NCBI GenBank assembly: GCA_034111645.1
Contig: JAWUWW010000042.1
Location: forward strand, 89,220-153,219
Direction of reading: 5' to 3'
Length of the DNA stretch: 64,000 nucleotides
From: CANLBN01 sp034111645
GTDB lineage: Bacteria; Pseudomonadota; Gammaproteobacteria; Pseudomonadales; Cellvibrionaceae
Made by a program: the position numbers and the translations under genes. Each line of letters begins with the position of its first letter. Positions within the stretch are counted from its first letter, which is position 1. The notes below the pieces were generated by a model. It was not told the DNA's origin. It searched no databases and was given only the letters and a program-made list of their open reading frames with translations. Positions 18,233 to 28,452 of this stretch are shown one piece after another.

Positions 18233-19783
18233 AGTAAAATAAATCGATATCTGACAGGCATAGTTTTGATATCTATGTCCATCAGTGCTAACGCGCAAAA
18301 TGCTGAGCCAGGCTCTTTTAATGCAATTATTTCAGGTATAAGTACCACCGTAGATACTTTCTTTAATGACTATTTAGGTTGGTTTGCAGGTTTAATTTTT
18401 ACCAGTGTCCCTGTTAATGGAACAGGATTTCCTTTAATTGTGGGTTGGCTTTTTATTGCCGCCTTGATTTTTACATTTTATTTCGGTTTTGTGCAGTTTA
18501 AGCAATCTGGTTTAGCGTTAGCGATTGTTAGCGGTAAATTTACAGATCCAAATTCAAAACATGATGGTGAAGTTTCTCATTTCCAAGCATTAACAACAGC
18601 TTTATCGGGTACAGTAGGCCTAGGTAATATTGCTGGCGTGGGTGTGGCTGTTGCTATTGGTGGGCCAGGCGCTACGTTTTGGATGATAATGTGTGGTTTG
18701 TTTGGTATGGCCTCAAAATTTTTCGAATGTACTTTGGGTGTAAAATATAGAACAGTTTTACCATCAGGCGCTATATCTGGTGGACCCATGTACTACTTGC
18801 GTGATGCGATGGCTGAGCGAGGTTTTGGAGGTTTGGGTAAATTCTTGGCGGTTGGTTTTGCTTTGATGTGTATTTTAGGCGCAATTGGTGGCGGCAACAT
18901 GTTCCAAGCCAATCAGGCTCATGCAATGCTAACTTATGCTTTTGAGGTTCCTGCTGAGTATGGAATTATTACCGGTATTGTTCTTGCGGCATTAGTATTC
19001 TCAGTTATCGTAGGTGGCATGCCTTCAATTGCATCGGTGACTGAAAAAATTGTTCCTTACATGGCCGCTTTATATGTGGGTATGGGCATTATCGTTATTT
19101 TGGTTAACTTTAATCAAATAGGCATGGCATTTTCTGCAATATTCGCAGGCGCATTTACCGGCGCAGGTGTAGCTGGTGGTGTTATCGGAGCCTTGATACA
19201 AGGTTTAAAGCGAGCAACATTCTCTAATGAAGCTGGTATTGGTTCGGCAGCTATTGCTCACTCTGCAGTTAAAACTGAAGAGCCCATTACCGAGGGTTTA
19301 GTAGCTACATTAGAGCCTTTCATCGATACAGTAGTTATTTGTACAATGACAGCATTGGTGATTACTATTGCGGGTCTAAACCTTGCTCCATTTGATGGCG
19401 CTGGTCTAACTGGTGTTCAGTTGACCGCTGCTTCGTTTGAATCATCGGTTGGCATATTTAAATACTTCTTGGCTTTAGCGGTGATCATGTTTGCATTTTC
19501 AACGATGATCTCATGGTCTTACTATGGTCTTAAAGCTTGGACATATTTGTTTGGTGAGGGTAAAAGTACAGAGATAGTATTTAAATTAATGTTTTGTTTC
19601 TTTGTTGTTGTAGGTGCAACTATTCAATTTGGCGCCGTTATCGATTTCTCTGATGCAGCAATATTTGCAATGTCTATCTTTAATATTATTGGTTTATATT
19701 TCTTAATGCCGGTTGTTAAAGCTGAATTAATATCTTTTGTTGCGCGTGTTAAATCAGGTGAAATTAAAAGATATGAAAAATAA
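18230..19783 (+). CDS. Sodium:alanine/glycine symporter (AGCS family)
   Basis: 517 aa from the chosen start. After a short signal-like N-terminus (ISANAQNAEP) there are about ten hydrophobic helices. The family signature is clear: FQALTTALSGTVGLGNIAGVGVAVAIGGPGATFWM, then SGAISGGPMYYLRDA and later RATFSNEAGIGSAAIAHSAVKTEEP. AGCS proteins take up alanine or glycine with Na+ across the inner membrane. The gene is a single transcription unit with a strong terminator 30 bp after its stop. The earlier in-frame ATG at 18221 is rejected because of ribosome-binding-site spacing. Confidence 0.94.
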   Translation: MSKINRYLTGIVLISMSISANAQNAEPGSFNAIISGISTTVDTFFNDYLGWFAGLIFTSVPVNGTGFPLIVGWLFIAALIFTFYFGFVQFKQSGLALAIVSGKFTDPNSKHDGEVSHFQALTTALSGTVGLGNIAGVGVAVAIGGPGATFWMIMCGLFGMASKFFECTLGVKYRTVLPSGAISGGPMYYLRDAMAERGFGGLGKFLAVGFALMCILGAIGGGNMFQANQAHAMLTYAFEVPAEYGIITGIVLAALVFSVIVGGMPSIASVTEKIVPYMAALYVGMGIIVILVNFNQIGMAFSAIFAGAFTGAGVAGGVIGALIQGLKRATFSNEAGIGSAAIAHSAVKTEEPITEGLVATLEPFIDTVVICTMTALVITIAGLNLAPFDGAGLTGVQLTAASFESSVGIFKYFLALAVIMFAFSTMISWSYYGLKAWTYLFGEGKSTEIVFKLMFCFFVVVGATIQFGAVIDFSDAAIFAMSIFNIIGLYFLMPVVKAELISFVARVKSGEIKRYEK

Positions 19784-19812
19784 ATAATTATTTGCCAATG
19801 TTCTATCTAACT

Positions 19813-19840
19813 AAAAAGTCCGCTCCGGTGGGCTTTTTTT
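19813..19840 (+). terminator. Rho-independent terminator of the symporter gene
   Basis: An 8-bp stem (AAGTCCGC / GTGGGCTT, two G-T wobbles) closes on a TCCG loop and is followed by seven T residues. It sits 30 bp after the stop codon. Confidence 0.88.
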
Positions 19841-19913
19841 ATGAGGATTCCATGACAAATATTGATGCCTATTTAACAAGTAATTTAAAGCTAATGCGAA
19901 AGGGAAATCTGTA

Positions 19914-20477
19914 ATGAAGATAAAAGATACTCCGATAGATATCAGTAGAACGCTGATAGATAATGGGCCAAAGTTCAGATCACATAAAATTATTTTCGAT
20001 GATAACGTCGCTTATCTCAAGCCCACTATAAGTTCGTTAGCATTTTGCCTGATATATATTATTGTAGGTTTGTTTTTATTAACACTTGCAGTGATTGTCT
20101 ATATTAATAAGAATCAAGTTGATCTTACAATCTTTTTAGGCGCGCTTGGGGTAGCAATTACTACCTTTGGATTTACATTAACAAAGCCTTTTTTTAAGCA
20201 TATTGTTTTCGATAAAAACAAAGGGTATTTTAAAAATAATATAGACCGTGCAGTTAAGATCAAAAATATTACTTCTTTACAAATAGTCAATAAAATAATC
20301 ACTAGTAAACATGCTCTTGGTTACCCTTGTTATGAACTTAATTTGCTCACTAAGAATGGACGAAGAGTTAATGTTCTTAACCATAATGATCTTGATCAAC
20401 TAAAAAGTGATGCAGAGAAACTTGCAGCTTTTTTATCTGTCGAGCTGATGGATTTACAGCGTGAGATAGTTTTATAA
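19914..20477 (+). CDS. Hypothetical membrane protein with two helices, 187 aa
   Basis: I do not recognise a named family. Two membrane helices (about 44-65 and 72-92) form a hairpin between a cytoplasmic N-terminus (FRSHKIIFDDNVAYLKPT) and a C-terminal domain of about 90 residues. The C-terminal part (HIVFDKNKGYFKNN, VKIKNITSLQIVNKI, CYELNLLTKNGRRVNVLNHND) reads like a small strand-rich domain similar in layout to bacterial PH-like membrane proteins. The gene is single, with an AAAGGGAAA ribosome-binding region before its ATG. Confidence 0.72.
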   Translation: MKIKDTPIDISRTLIDNGPKFRSHKIIFDDNVAYLKPTISSLAFCLIYIIVGLFLLTLAVIVYINKNQVDLTIFLGALGVAITTFGFTLTKPFFKHIVFDKNKGYFKNNIDRAVKIKNITSLQIVNKIITSKHALGYPCYELNLLTKNGRRVNVLNHNDLDQLKSDAEKLAAFLSVELMDLQREIVL

Positions 20478-20757
20478 ATTTAAAGAAATTAAAATGTAAA
20501 TAATAAAATTCTAACCATATTTTCTGTTAACAATTATATAAAAAGCTGAATTTACCGTTTTTAAAGTTAAATTGAATACTAAAAATAAATCGTTACTAGA
20601 ATGATATGCGGAGTAAAAATACAATTGCCTTATATATTGAATAGTTAAATTTTAATACTAGAGATTAAAAGGTATTAATAGATATAATATTCATAGGGGT
20701 TTTCGTAAATTCGGCTGAGTTCTCTGTAAGCTATTTAAAATAAAAACTAGGCCTTAA

Positions 20758-21468
20758 ATGACAAATCGTCAATCAAACATAATTTTTTACAGCGTTATAT
20801 CTATTATAATTTATGCATTAATATTAAACATATTTTACCCACAAATTTTTGAGAATTTATCAAAAAATAAAGAAGAGCTTGCCATACAGGAGGCTATGAA
20901 TAGCGGAGAATATAATAAAGCGCTAGTTATTTATCAGCAATTAGCAAAAGAAAGAGTCAACGATGACAAAGAAGTTAATGACGAAACGACAGTAATGTAT
21001 GAACAAATGGCAAACATATATTCTTTAATCGGTAACAAGGTAGAAGAAAAAAACTATTATTTGAAATCGTTATATATAAAGAAGAAATTGAATACAAAGG
21101 ATATCTTTAGCTTTGCAAATACTTACTATAAGTTGGGATTGATTGCTGAAGAAGACGGGCAATATGATCAAGCGCAAATGTATTATGAAGAATCATTATT
21201 TAAAAGATTAGGTGGTGCAAAAAAAGAAAAAGAAGAGCAGGGTATAATTACAGGCATGCATCAATCTCGCCTTAACTATGTAAGATTAAATAATGAGGAA
21301 ACTATTACTACCTTTAAAAAATTAGGCTCAATACATAATATTAAAAAAGACTACGCGACTGCAAAAAATTATTATGAGAGGGCTTTGGCTGCCAGCACAG
21401 TTACGTTTGGAGAAGACACTCCTGAAACTTTAGAAATAATCAGATTATTGAAAGAATCATCACTTTAG
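20758..21468 (+). CDS. Membrane-anchored tetratricopeptide repeat protein
   Basis: 236 aa. One helix (about 9-28) anchors the protein, leaving the rest probably periplasmic. At least four TPR-like helical pairs follow: NSGEYNKALVIYQQLAKE, VMYEQMANIYSLIGNKVEEKNYYLKSLYIKKKL, FANTYYKLGLIAEEDGQYDQAQMYYEESL and FKKLGSIHNIKKDYATAKNYYERALAAS. TPR domains bind other proteins; the partner is unknown. Codon use is A/T-rich and Lys-rich, like its neighbours. Confidence 0.82.
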   Translation: MTNRQSNIIFYSVISIIIYALILNIFYPQIFENLSKNKEELAIQEAMNSGEYNKALVIYQQLAKERVNDDKEVNDETTVMYEQMANIYSLIGNKVEEKNYYLKSLYIKKKLNTKDIFSFANTYYKLGLIAEEDGQYDQAQMYYEESLFKRLGGAKKEKEEQGIITGMHQSRLNYVRLNNEETITTFKKLGSIHNIKKDYATAKNYYERALAASTVTFGEDTPETLEIIRLLKESSL

Positions 21469-21527
21469 CCCTGGATATTAACTGCTTAGCCCAGTGAATT
21501 AACTGCGAATAATCCTAGGCACTCTAC

Positions 21528-21798
21528 CTAAAAAGACCTTATAAAAATTAATAACCTATTAATTACCTTATAGCCATCTACGGCATCTATTCCCTTAAAT
21601 AACTTCATTAAGTTTGCATATCTAATAGTTTTGTCGGTATCAAGATCTTTGGTTGTTAACGCTTGAATTTAGAGCAATTATGTTGATTATCGCGCTGCTT
21701 TCATTATTAGATAAAGCAATCGCAACTAAACGATTGGCAAGATTGAGTCTGCCAAATACAGTATAAATCTTATTGTTTGCAAAAACTTAAAAGTAGAC
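21528..21798 (-). pseudogene. Possible degraded coding remnant in the 21469-21874 gap
   Basis: The 406-bp gap before the chemotaxis receptor has no intact gene. On the minus strand two adjacent open pieces in different frames have protein-like composition: one from about 21798 to a stop at 21640 (containing VFGRLNLANRLVAIALSN), and one running to a stop at 21528 (containing TIRYANLMKLFKGIDAVDGY). Neither has a start codon with a ribosome-binding site. They may be the shifted halves of a decayed gene, but the family is not recognisable and chance openness cannot be excluded. Confidence 0.25.
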
Positions 21799-21874
21799 GA
21801 TACTAGTTTGAGAAAGGGAAAAGTTTATTTGTTCATTTGGATCAATGTAGATGCCGACAATATAAGGAGTTAAG

Positions 21875-24210
21875 GTGAAGATAAAAACAAAGCTTATAGT
21901 GGGTTCTTTAACGCTTGTCATTACCGGAATTGCCATCATTAGCTTTATGGCAAATTACATTGCACAAAAAACCTCGACAGAGGCGATGAGTGAACTGGCA
22001 CAGGATAAGCTTTCTTCCGCTTTAGAGTTCAAAAAGGCTTATATCACCGGCTATCTCAATAGTCTTAGCAATCAAATAGAGTTACTTGCACGAGAACAAA
22101 ATACTGATGCTGCTAACTACTTCTTCCTCAATGCGCTAGATACATATAATACTCAGAGTTCGCTGCCAAAAGGCGGAAAAGAAGAAATTATCGCTTACTA
22201 TCAGCAAAACTTTGAAATACCCTATAACAAAAATAATATAGAGCCAGCCCCAACTCCAACGGAGTACTTTAAGGCTTTTGATGATAATCAATGGCTACAG
22301 CAATATCATTATATTGTTCAAAACCCCAATTCAATTGCTGAAAAATATAAGATGGATACACCCGTTAATGATTTCTCATCGGGTTATTCGAACGGTCATA
22401 GTGGCTACCATACAATATTTAAAAAATACGCAGAAAAATCTGGCTATGGTGATATTTATTTGATCGATGATCAAGGTAGAGTCACTTATTCTCTAAATAA
22501 AGGTTTTGAATTTGGAACATCAATCATTGATGGCCCTTTTGCTGATACAGGTCTAGGTCGTGCTTATCAAGCGGCTCTTAACGTGAAGCAAGGAGAAATT
22601 GTAGTCGAAGATTTTAGTGCTTATGCGCCATTATTTGGCGCCCCTGCAGCTTTTATCGCCTCACCATTGGTTAAGTTTAAACGTGTTCGAGGGGCCTTTA
22701 TTGTTCAGTTACCTATTAAAGTGATTGATTCAATAATGACGAATAATAAACAATGGAAGAAGGTAGGCTTAGGAGATTCAGGTGAAACCTATCTAGTAGG
22801 GCCAGACAGTAGATTGAGAAATACTCAACGCTTAGAGCATGAAATTTTGACGTCTATATTGAAAAACTCAAAAAATTTAACAATGAATATCCTCAACCTA
22901 TCGATAAAATAGTATCAAGTGGATCTGGTATTGGACTGCAAAAAGTCGATACAAGCTCAACGCGGGCGGCCCTTAATGGAGCAGCCGGTTTTGACATCAT
23001 TACTCAGATCGGTGGACGAAAAGTGCTTTCTGCCTACTCTCCGATTAATGTAAAGTTTTTCGACTGGGCTATTATTAGTGAGATGGATTACGTTGAGGCC
23101 TTTGCCAGTACCGCTAAAATTTCAAATACCTTAAATCGTTATCTGATTTTTTTTGCGGTAGTGGTCATTGCCTTATCGATCATATTTATCCTTTTTTTAG
23201 CGAACCTTATTTTTAAACCCATTAATTCTGTTGCACTCAAAATGCACGAAATAGCCGACGGCAATGGCAGTCTATCAAGTCGGTTAGACGACAGTGGCAA
23301 TAACGAGATTAGTGATTTCGCAAATGGTTTTAATTCATTTGCCTCCAAACTAGAGCATATTGTTAACCAAACAATTTCTGCCTCTGAATCGTTGATTAAG
23401 CAAAGCGACCAATTAATTAATCTGTCTCAAAAAGGCAAGCAACAATCTATTGTTCAAACCGATGAAATTGATGGCATCATTAACTCCGTCGAAAAAATTT
23501 CGGCTAGTATTGGGGTTAATGCAGAACATGCTAAAACTACCTCCAAAGTTGCTGCCAAAGCAAATGAAAAGGCTCAAGCGGGTAAGTCGGCGACATCAGC
23601 GGCGATTGTTGCTATTCGCTCAGTATCTAAGGAGGTAGAAAATACTGCACAGGCGTTAAAAATTCTGGAAGCAGAGTCAAATAATGTATCAAAAGTTCTC
23701 TCGGTTATTGACTCTATCTCCGATCAAACCAACCTGTTGGCGCTCAATGCTGCAATTGAAGCGGCTAGGGCAGGAGAGCATGGGAGGGGATTCGCCGTTG
23801 TTGCTGATGAAGTAAGAAGCCTTTCTCAAAAAATACAAAAAGAGACACACAGTATTTACGAAACAATTGGCAATTTACAAACAGGCACCTTGAAAGCAGT
23901 TGAAGTTATGCAGCAAAGTATCGATAAAACTATTATTGGCGTTACGTTATCAACCGAGGCCGGGCAAATACTAGATATGGTAGTAGAAAGCAGTCGAGAG
24001 ATCACTGAGATGAATAAAGAAATCGCTACTACAACAAATAACCAAACTGATATTATTCACTCTATTGAGTCAAATATTGAATCTACTTCAAAAATCACCC
24101 ATCAATCGACACAGCTTTCCATTGAGATCGACCAAATTGGCCAACAAATCTCACAGTTAGCGAACGAGCTTAAACAGCTTGTTATGCTATTTTCAACTAA
24201 CAAAAAATAA
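21875..24210 (+). pseudogene. Methyl-accepting chemotaxis protein, broken by a one-base frameshift
   Basis: The gene starts with GTG at 21875 (ribosome-binding site AAGGAG). The first frame gives a membrane helix (about 7-29) and a long periplasmic dCache-like sensor, then stops at 22912. The receptor continues one frame away: sensor end, second helix (LIFFAVVVIALSIIFILFLANLIF), HAMP domain, and the signalling hairpin SDQTNLLALNAAIEAARAGEHGRGFAVVADEVR. The second frame is open back to 22843, where it reads NFDVYIEKLKKFNNEYP, the natural continuation. Adding one A to the AAA at 22842-22844 would restore a single receptor of about 778 aa. It may be a true pseudogene or a homopolymer assembly error. 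No che genes are nearby. Confidence 0.9.
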
Positions 24211-24328
24211 TTGTAGGACTAGGGTAGGTAATCAAACTCGAAATTATTTAGATTGCTGAGCTTTTCTTTTTTAATTTTTAAGTTGAATAGAGGAGTTAAT
24301 TTTTGGGGTTATCATTTGATTATTGTAA

Positions 24329-24360
24329 GAATTGCCCTCGCAGATATGTTTGGGCAATTC
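24329..24360. terminator. Inverted repeat between convergent genes, possible terminator
   Basis: GAATTGCCC (24329-24337) and GGGCAATTC (24352-24360) form a perfect 9-bp stem with a 14-nt loop. It lies between the receptor gene and the convergent small periplasmic gene. There is no long T-run on either side, so the terminator role is tentative. Confidence 0.45.
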
Positions 24361-24384
24361 CTCAATTCAAAAAACTGTAAGCTA

Positions 24385-24630
24385 CTAAATATTTAGTAAT
24401 GCTTTAGCTTCGTTTAATGCTTTAACAGATCCAGCATGATCTCCAGACTTGTGCATCATTTCGCCTTGAGCGCGTAGCTCTTTCACTTTTGCCATATCGT
24501 CCATGCTAAGACTTGCAGTTGCCATAGCAGCATCTACCTGTTTCATATCTAATGGGCAGCTGCCAGCAAAGGCCATGCTTGTGGATAAAATAGCAGTTAA
24601 CGCAAACGCACTTATAATTGTTTTTTTCAT
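24385..24630 (-). CDS. Small periplasmic protein, 81 aa
   Basis: A clear signal peptide ends at AFA-GSCPLD (residue 22), giving a mature protein of about 59 residues. The mature part starts with one Cys and is otherwise helical and rich in Met, Ala and Lys (DDMAKVKELRAQGEMMHKSGDHAGSVKALNEAKALL), which resembles a single TPR-like helical pair. Similar small secreted proteins occur in many gammaproteobacteria and have no assigned function. The gene stands alone and has AAAT-rich upstream sequence with a GGGGATTAA ribosome-binding region. Confidence 0.78.
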   Translation of the reverse strand: MKKTIISAFALTAILSTSMAFAGSCPLDMKQVDAAMATASLSMDDMAKVKELRAQGEMMHKSGDHAGSVKALNEAKALLNI

Positions 24631-24847
24631 GATTTAATCCCCAAAGTTATAATAACCAATAAATTTTTATTGGACTGGTTAGCCAAATTTAGTGTTCTTT
24701 TAATAACAATTTTATTTGTTACGGAGCATGTACGAAAAATTTACAATGTAGGTTCACAAAAGGCTTAAAAGTGACTAAAAATACTATTTCAGAACAGAGC
24801 CTGGAGTTCACCTTATCTAAACCTGACATTGATAATGTTAGACACAA

Positions 24848-25267
24848 TTAGTTACTGGTTTTATCTGTCTCGGGACTAACACTTTTTTCAATTTTCGAGG
24901 CAGTATTTGCAATAGCTTCAGCACTATAAGATTTTGCTCTTTGCAATTGCTGACTAGAAGAATCAAGGGCATCAGCAGCAGCTTGCTGTACTTTATTAGC
25001 TGCATCTGAAGCAGCTTGCTGTGCATTTGCAGCAGCTTCTTTAGCCGCTTTTTTGGCATTCTCTGCTGCCTCTATAGCGTCTGCTTTTATTTTGTTGGCG
25101 GCATCTATTGCCGCCTGTTTGGTTTGCTCTGCTGCACTTTTTAGGTCTTCTCCAGCATTGTTTAACTCTGTGTTAATTTTTGCTGTTGTCGTTGACTCTT
25201 TTTCGCTACATGCTGTTAGGGTTGCGAGTACAATGATTAAAGGTAATGTTAGTTTTATAAAACTCAT
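24848..25267 (-). CDS. Alanine-rich coiled-coil lipoprotein, 139 aa
   Basis: The signal peptide ends in a good lipobox (TLTAC, Cys20), so the protein is expected to be lipid-anchored. The mature part is a long amphipathic helix built on repeated Ala-Ala-Lys/Asn units (about residues 40-115), with repeats close to 11 residues like those of LEA-type proteins. Such helices can coat membranes or form spacers. A second long frame antisense to it is a by-product of the Ala-rich codons. Function unknown. Confidence 0.8.
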   Translation of the reverse strand: MSFIKLTLPLIIVLATLTACSEKESTTTAKINTELNNAGEDLKSAAEQTKQAAIDAANKIKADAIEAAENAKKAAKEAAANAQQAASDAANKVQQAAADALDSSSQQLQRAKSYSAEAIANTASKIEKSVSPETDKTSN

Positions 25268-25482
25268 TTTAAAGCCTACGCTATTAGTTAAAAAGTTAAT
25301 GTATTATAAATGTTTTATTGGTTTAAAGATTGTTGATTTTTGCGAGTCTACGCCTTTGAGGTACTGCACACCATAATAATTTATAGCTGTGCTTACTTAT
25401 TCAAATTAAGGCGAAACACACTCAACTTAATGCCATTTTAACCGACTCTACTTATATCGTTACCAATCTGTAAAATAGACTC

Positions 25483-26712
25483 ATGCTAAATTTTATCTGG
25501 ATTTTCTTTTTTGTATCGGCCTTTATAGTGGCATTAGTCAAGCTATTGGTTTTTGGTTATACCCAGATATTTAGCCAGATGATGACGGCGATGTTTAGCT
25601 TATCTAAAACCGCATTTGAAATTTCATTAGGCTTGACCGGTGTTTTAGCATTATGGCTAGGCATTATGAAGATTGGTGAGCGTAGTGGCTTTATTCAAAT
25701 ACTGACAACTTGGCTTAGCCCACTGTTTACTCGCTTGATGCCCGAAGTCCCCAAAAATCACCCCGCTTTAGGGGCGATAGTAATGAATATGTCGGCCAAT
25801 GTCTTAGGCTTAGATAACGCGGCAACCCCTTTGGGCATTAAGGCGATGCAAGAACTGCAAAAGCTCAACCCACACAAAGATACCGCCAGCAATGCCCAAA
25901 TTTTATTTTTAGTGATTAACACCTCGGCGGTAACTTTGTTTCCTGTCACCATATTTACTTATCGTGCCCAAATGGGGGCTGCGAATCCTACCGATGTGTT
26001 TATTCCTATTTTAATCGCAACTTATGCATCGACGTTAATGGGTTTACTCACGGTGGCGGCGGTACAAAAAATCAATTTATTCGATAAAGTGATATTGGCT
26101 TATTTAGGCGGGTTTTCTGCGGTTGTATTTGGTTTGCTGGCTTATTTTTCAGGCTTGTCTCAGGCCGATATGCTAGAGCAATCTGCATTGATCAGTAATG
26201 TCACTTTGTTTTCGTTAGTAATGCTATTTATTGTCGGTGCGATCATTAAAAAGGTGGATGCCTATGATGCGTTTATTGATGGCGCTAAAGAAGGCTTTAA
26301 TACGGCTATAATGATCATTCCTTATTTAGTGGCTATGTTGGTGGCCATTGGCGTGTTTCGCGCCAGTGGTGCATTAGATTTATTAGCAGATGGCCTTCGC
26401 AGTGTCGTTTTATCGCTAAACATGGATGACCGTTTTATTGATAGCTTGCCTACCGCTTTAATGAAGCCTTTTAGTGGGAGCGGGGCTAGGGCGATGATGA
26501 TCGATACCATGCAAGTGCACGGTGCCGATTCGTTTGCAGGGCGCTTATCATCAATAGTGCAGGGGAGCACCGAGACGACCTTTTATGTCTTAGCCGTATA
26601 CTTCGGCTCTGTCGGCATTAAAAAAATCCGTCACGCTGCAGCTTGTGGCTTGGCTGCCGATGCAGCGGGTATTATGGCTGCAATTGCTATTGCTTATTGG
26701 TTTTTTGGTTGA
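25483..26712 (+). CDS. Nucleoside-recognition (SpmA/SpmB-like fused) membrane protein
   Basis: 409 aa with about ten hydrophobic segments. It is a fusion of the two gate-type domains that Bacillus encodes as spmA and spmB: the first half carries MNMSANVLGLDNAATPLGIKAMQELQ, the second half carries FIDGAKEGFNTAIMIIPYLVAMLVAIGVFRASGAL and KPFSGSGARAMMIDTMQVHG, then VQGSTETTFYVLAVYFGSVGI. Non-sporulating proteobacteria commonly have this fused form. It is probably a transporter of the inner membrane; the substrate is unknown. A bidirectional terminator lies downstream, facing nrdB. Confidence 0.88.
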   Translation: MLNFIWIFFFVSAFIVALVKLLVFGYTQIFSQMMTAMFSLSKTAFEISLGLTGVLALWLGIMKIGERSGFIQILTTWLSPLFTRLMPEVPKNHPALGAIVMNMSANVLGLDNAATPLGIKAMQELQKLNPHKDTASNAQILFLVINTSAVTLFPVTIFTYRAQMGAANPTDVFIPILIATYASTLMGLLTVAAVQKINLFDKVILAYLGGFSAVVFGLLAYFSGLSQADMLEQSALISNVTLFSLVMLFIVGAIIKKVDAYDAFIDGAKEGFNTAIMIIPYLVAMLVAIGVFRASGALDLLADGLRSVVLSLNMDDRFIDSLPTALMKPFSGSGARAMMIDTMQVHGADSFAGRLSSIVQGSTETTFYVLAVYFGSVGIKKIRHAAACGLAADAAGIMAAIAIAYWFFG

Positions 26713-27042
26713 GGTGATTTGGGTTTAATTTTTTGCTTTGCCCTTATTGACTATCGCTCATTATAGTTATCAGGCTGACAACTACAATGGCAAACCGCAA
26801 GACTTGACCCTGTTAGTTCCTGAAGAGATTTTTCTCCGGCGCAAAACCCCACATTTTTTAAATATATCTATTTTCAAAAATTACTGCCTTTTAATTTTTA
26901 ATAGCTTAGCCGCATACACATAAAAGTAATTTGCTTTTATGTACGCTTTAACAAAAAAGGCCGGCAGCCCCCTGAGCTACCGGCCTTTTTTATCTTACTT
27001 ATTGATCATCCTGATCATGTAAAGCTGGCGCTGAATAAAAGA
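26713..27042. other. Convergent intergenic region before nrdB
   Basis: This 330-bp gap holds one 61-codon ORF (26738-26923) with no ribosome-binding site or family resemblance, which I do not count as a gene, and the strong terminator at 26953-26991. Nothing else is visible. Confidence 0.5.
26953..26991. terminator. Bidirectional rho-independent terminator
   Basis: AAAAAAGGCCGG (26953-26964) pairs perfectly with CCGGCCTTTTTT (26980-26991), and the stem continues inward through AGC/GCT with one bulge. A-run and T-run flank it on both sides, so it should stop both the SpmA/B-like gene and nrdB transcripts. Confidence 0.95.
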
Positions 27043-28323
27043 TTAATCCCAGCTTAGCGCCCCACCTGTTTGATACTCGATGACGCGAGTTTCAAAAAAG
27101 TTTTTCTCTTTGCGTAAATCCATAATCTCGCTCATCCATGGGAACGGATTTTTAGCGCCTTTGTATTGCTCTTTAAGGCCAAGCTGCGCTAGGCGACGGT
27201 TGGCAATAAATTGTAAGTATTCTTCCATCATGGCAGCGTTCATGCCAAGTACACCACGTGGCATGGTGTCGCGTGCGTAGGCTATTTCTAGCTCGGTGCC
27301 TTCAAGTATCATTTGAGTCGCTTCTAGTTGAAACGCCTCAGACCACAAATGTGGGTTCTCTAATTTAATTTGGTTAATAACATCGATACCAAAATTTAGG
27401 TGCATTGATTCATCGCGCAAAATATATTGAAATTGCTCGGCGACACCGGTCATTTTGTTGCGACGACCCATCGATAAAATTTGAGTAAAACCACAGTAAA
27501 AGAAGATGCCTTCGGTGACCGCATAAAAACCAATCAAGTTACGTAATAATTCTTGGTCGGCTTCTGGCGTACCGGTTTTAAACGAAGGGTCAGTGATGCC
27601 TTGAGTATGACTAATGCTCCAAGAAGCTTTGTTAGCAACCGACGGTACTTCGCGATACATATTAAAAACTTCGCCCTCGTCCATGCCTAGCGACTCAATA
27701 CAATACTGGTAAGCATGAGTATGAATGGCTTCTTCGAATGCTTGACGCAAAATATATTGACGGCATTCTGGATTAGTAATTAGGCGATAAAGCGCAAGCA
27801 CTAAATTATTAGCAACCAGCGAGTCGGCAGTCGAGAAGTAACCTAGTGAGCGCATGATAATACGACGCTCGTCATCACTTAAACCTTCTGGGTTTTTCCA
27901 AAGCGCGATATCCGCTGTCATGTTTACTTCTTGTGGCATCCAATGGTTTGCACAACCATCAAGATATTTCTGCCATGCCCAATCGTATTTCATAGGCACT
28001 AATTGGTTTAGATCGGCGCGACAATTGATCATTGCTTTTTGATCGACTTCGATGCGTCTTGCGCCCATTTCTAATTCTTCGATACCTAACGCGACATCAA
28101 TATTATTGATAGCTTCTTTGGCGGCAGCTACTGGGTCAGCAACAGTTTGTTGTGACTTTGTAGACTTAGGAGCAGCTTCTTGTTTCTCTGACTGTATCTC
28201 TTCATTTAATTGCTTGAGAGCGCTCTTAGCAACTGTTACGGGTGCAGGTGTTACTTTTTTCTCTGCGGCAGACGTCTTAACAGGTGCGTCTACTACGTCG
28301 TTGTATTCATCCCAATTTAACAT
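27043..28323 (-). CDS. nrdB: Ribonucleoside-diphosphate reductase class I, beta subunit
   Basis: 426 aa. The enzyme forms the diiron-tyrosyl radical cofactor used by NrdA to make deoxyribonucleotides. The metal ligands and radical Tyr are in the right spacing: EEAIHTHAY (Glu, His three later, Tyr seven later), TEGIFFYCGF (Glu) and RDESMHLNFG (Glu, His). The first 85 residues are a low-complexity Ala/Lys/Glu extension absent from the E. coli protein but seen in Pseudomonas-type NrdB. The C-terminus (YQTGGALSWD) is the tail that docks onto NrdA. It lies 129 bp after nrdA on the same strand. Confidence 0.96.
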   Translation of the reverse strand: MLNWDEYNDVVDAPVKTSAAEKKVTPAPVTVAKSALKQLNEEIQSEKQEAAPKSTKSQQTVADPVAAAKEAINNIDVALGIEELEMGARRIEVDQKAMINCRADLNQLVPMKYDWAWQKYLDGCANHWMPQEVNMTADIALWKNPEGLSDDERRIIMRSLGYFSTADSLVANNLVLALYRLITNPECRQYILRQAFEEAIHTHAYQYCIESLGMDEGEVFNMYREVPSVANKASWSISHTQGITDPSFKTGTPEADQELLRNLIGFYAVTEGIFFYCGFTQILSMGRRNKMTGVAEQFQYILRDESMHLNFGIDVINQIKLENPHLWSEAFQLEATQMILEGTELEIAYARDTMPRGVLGMNAAMMEEYLQFIANRRLAQLGLKEQYKGAKNPFPWMSEIMDLRKEKNFFETRVIEYQTGGALSWD

Positions 28324-28452
28324 AATTCTCTCTCGTGTTAATTTTACTAATAAAATTTTATATCTTTTTTAAACATTACTTTTACGACAGCCTACTTTTT
28401 AAAGTTTGCTACCGGCCTTATTTAATTAAAGTAAGGCCGTATCAAAAAACCT

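Noticed and set aside
24838..25059. Overlapping second frame inside the Ala-rich lipoprotein gene
   Set aside because: It is a shadow created by repeated Ala/Lys codons; the lipoprotein frame has a signal peptide and lipobox.
26738..26923. 61-codon plus-strand ORF after the SpmA/B-like gene
   Set aside because: No ribosome-binding site and no family resemblance; the composition looks non-coding.
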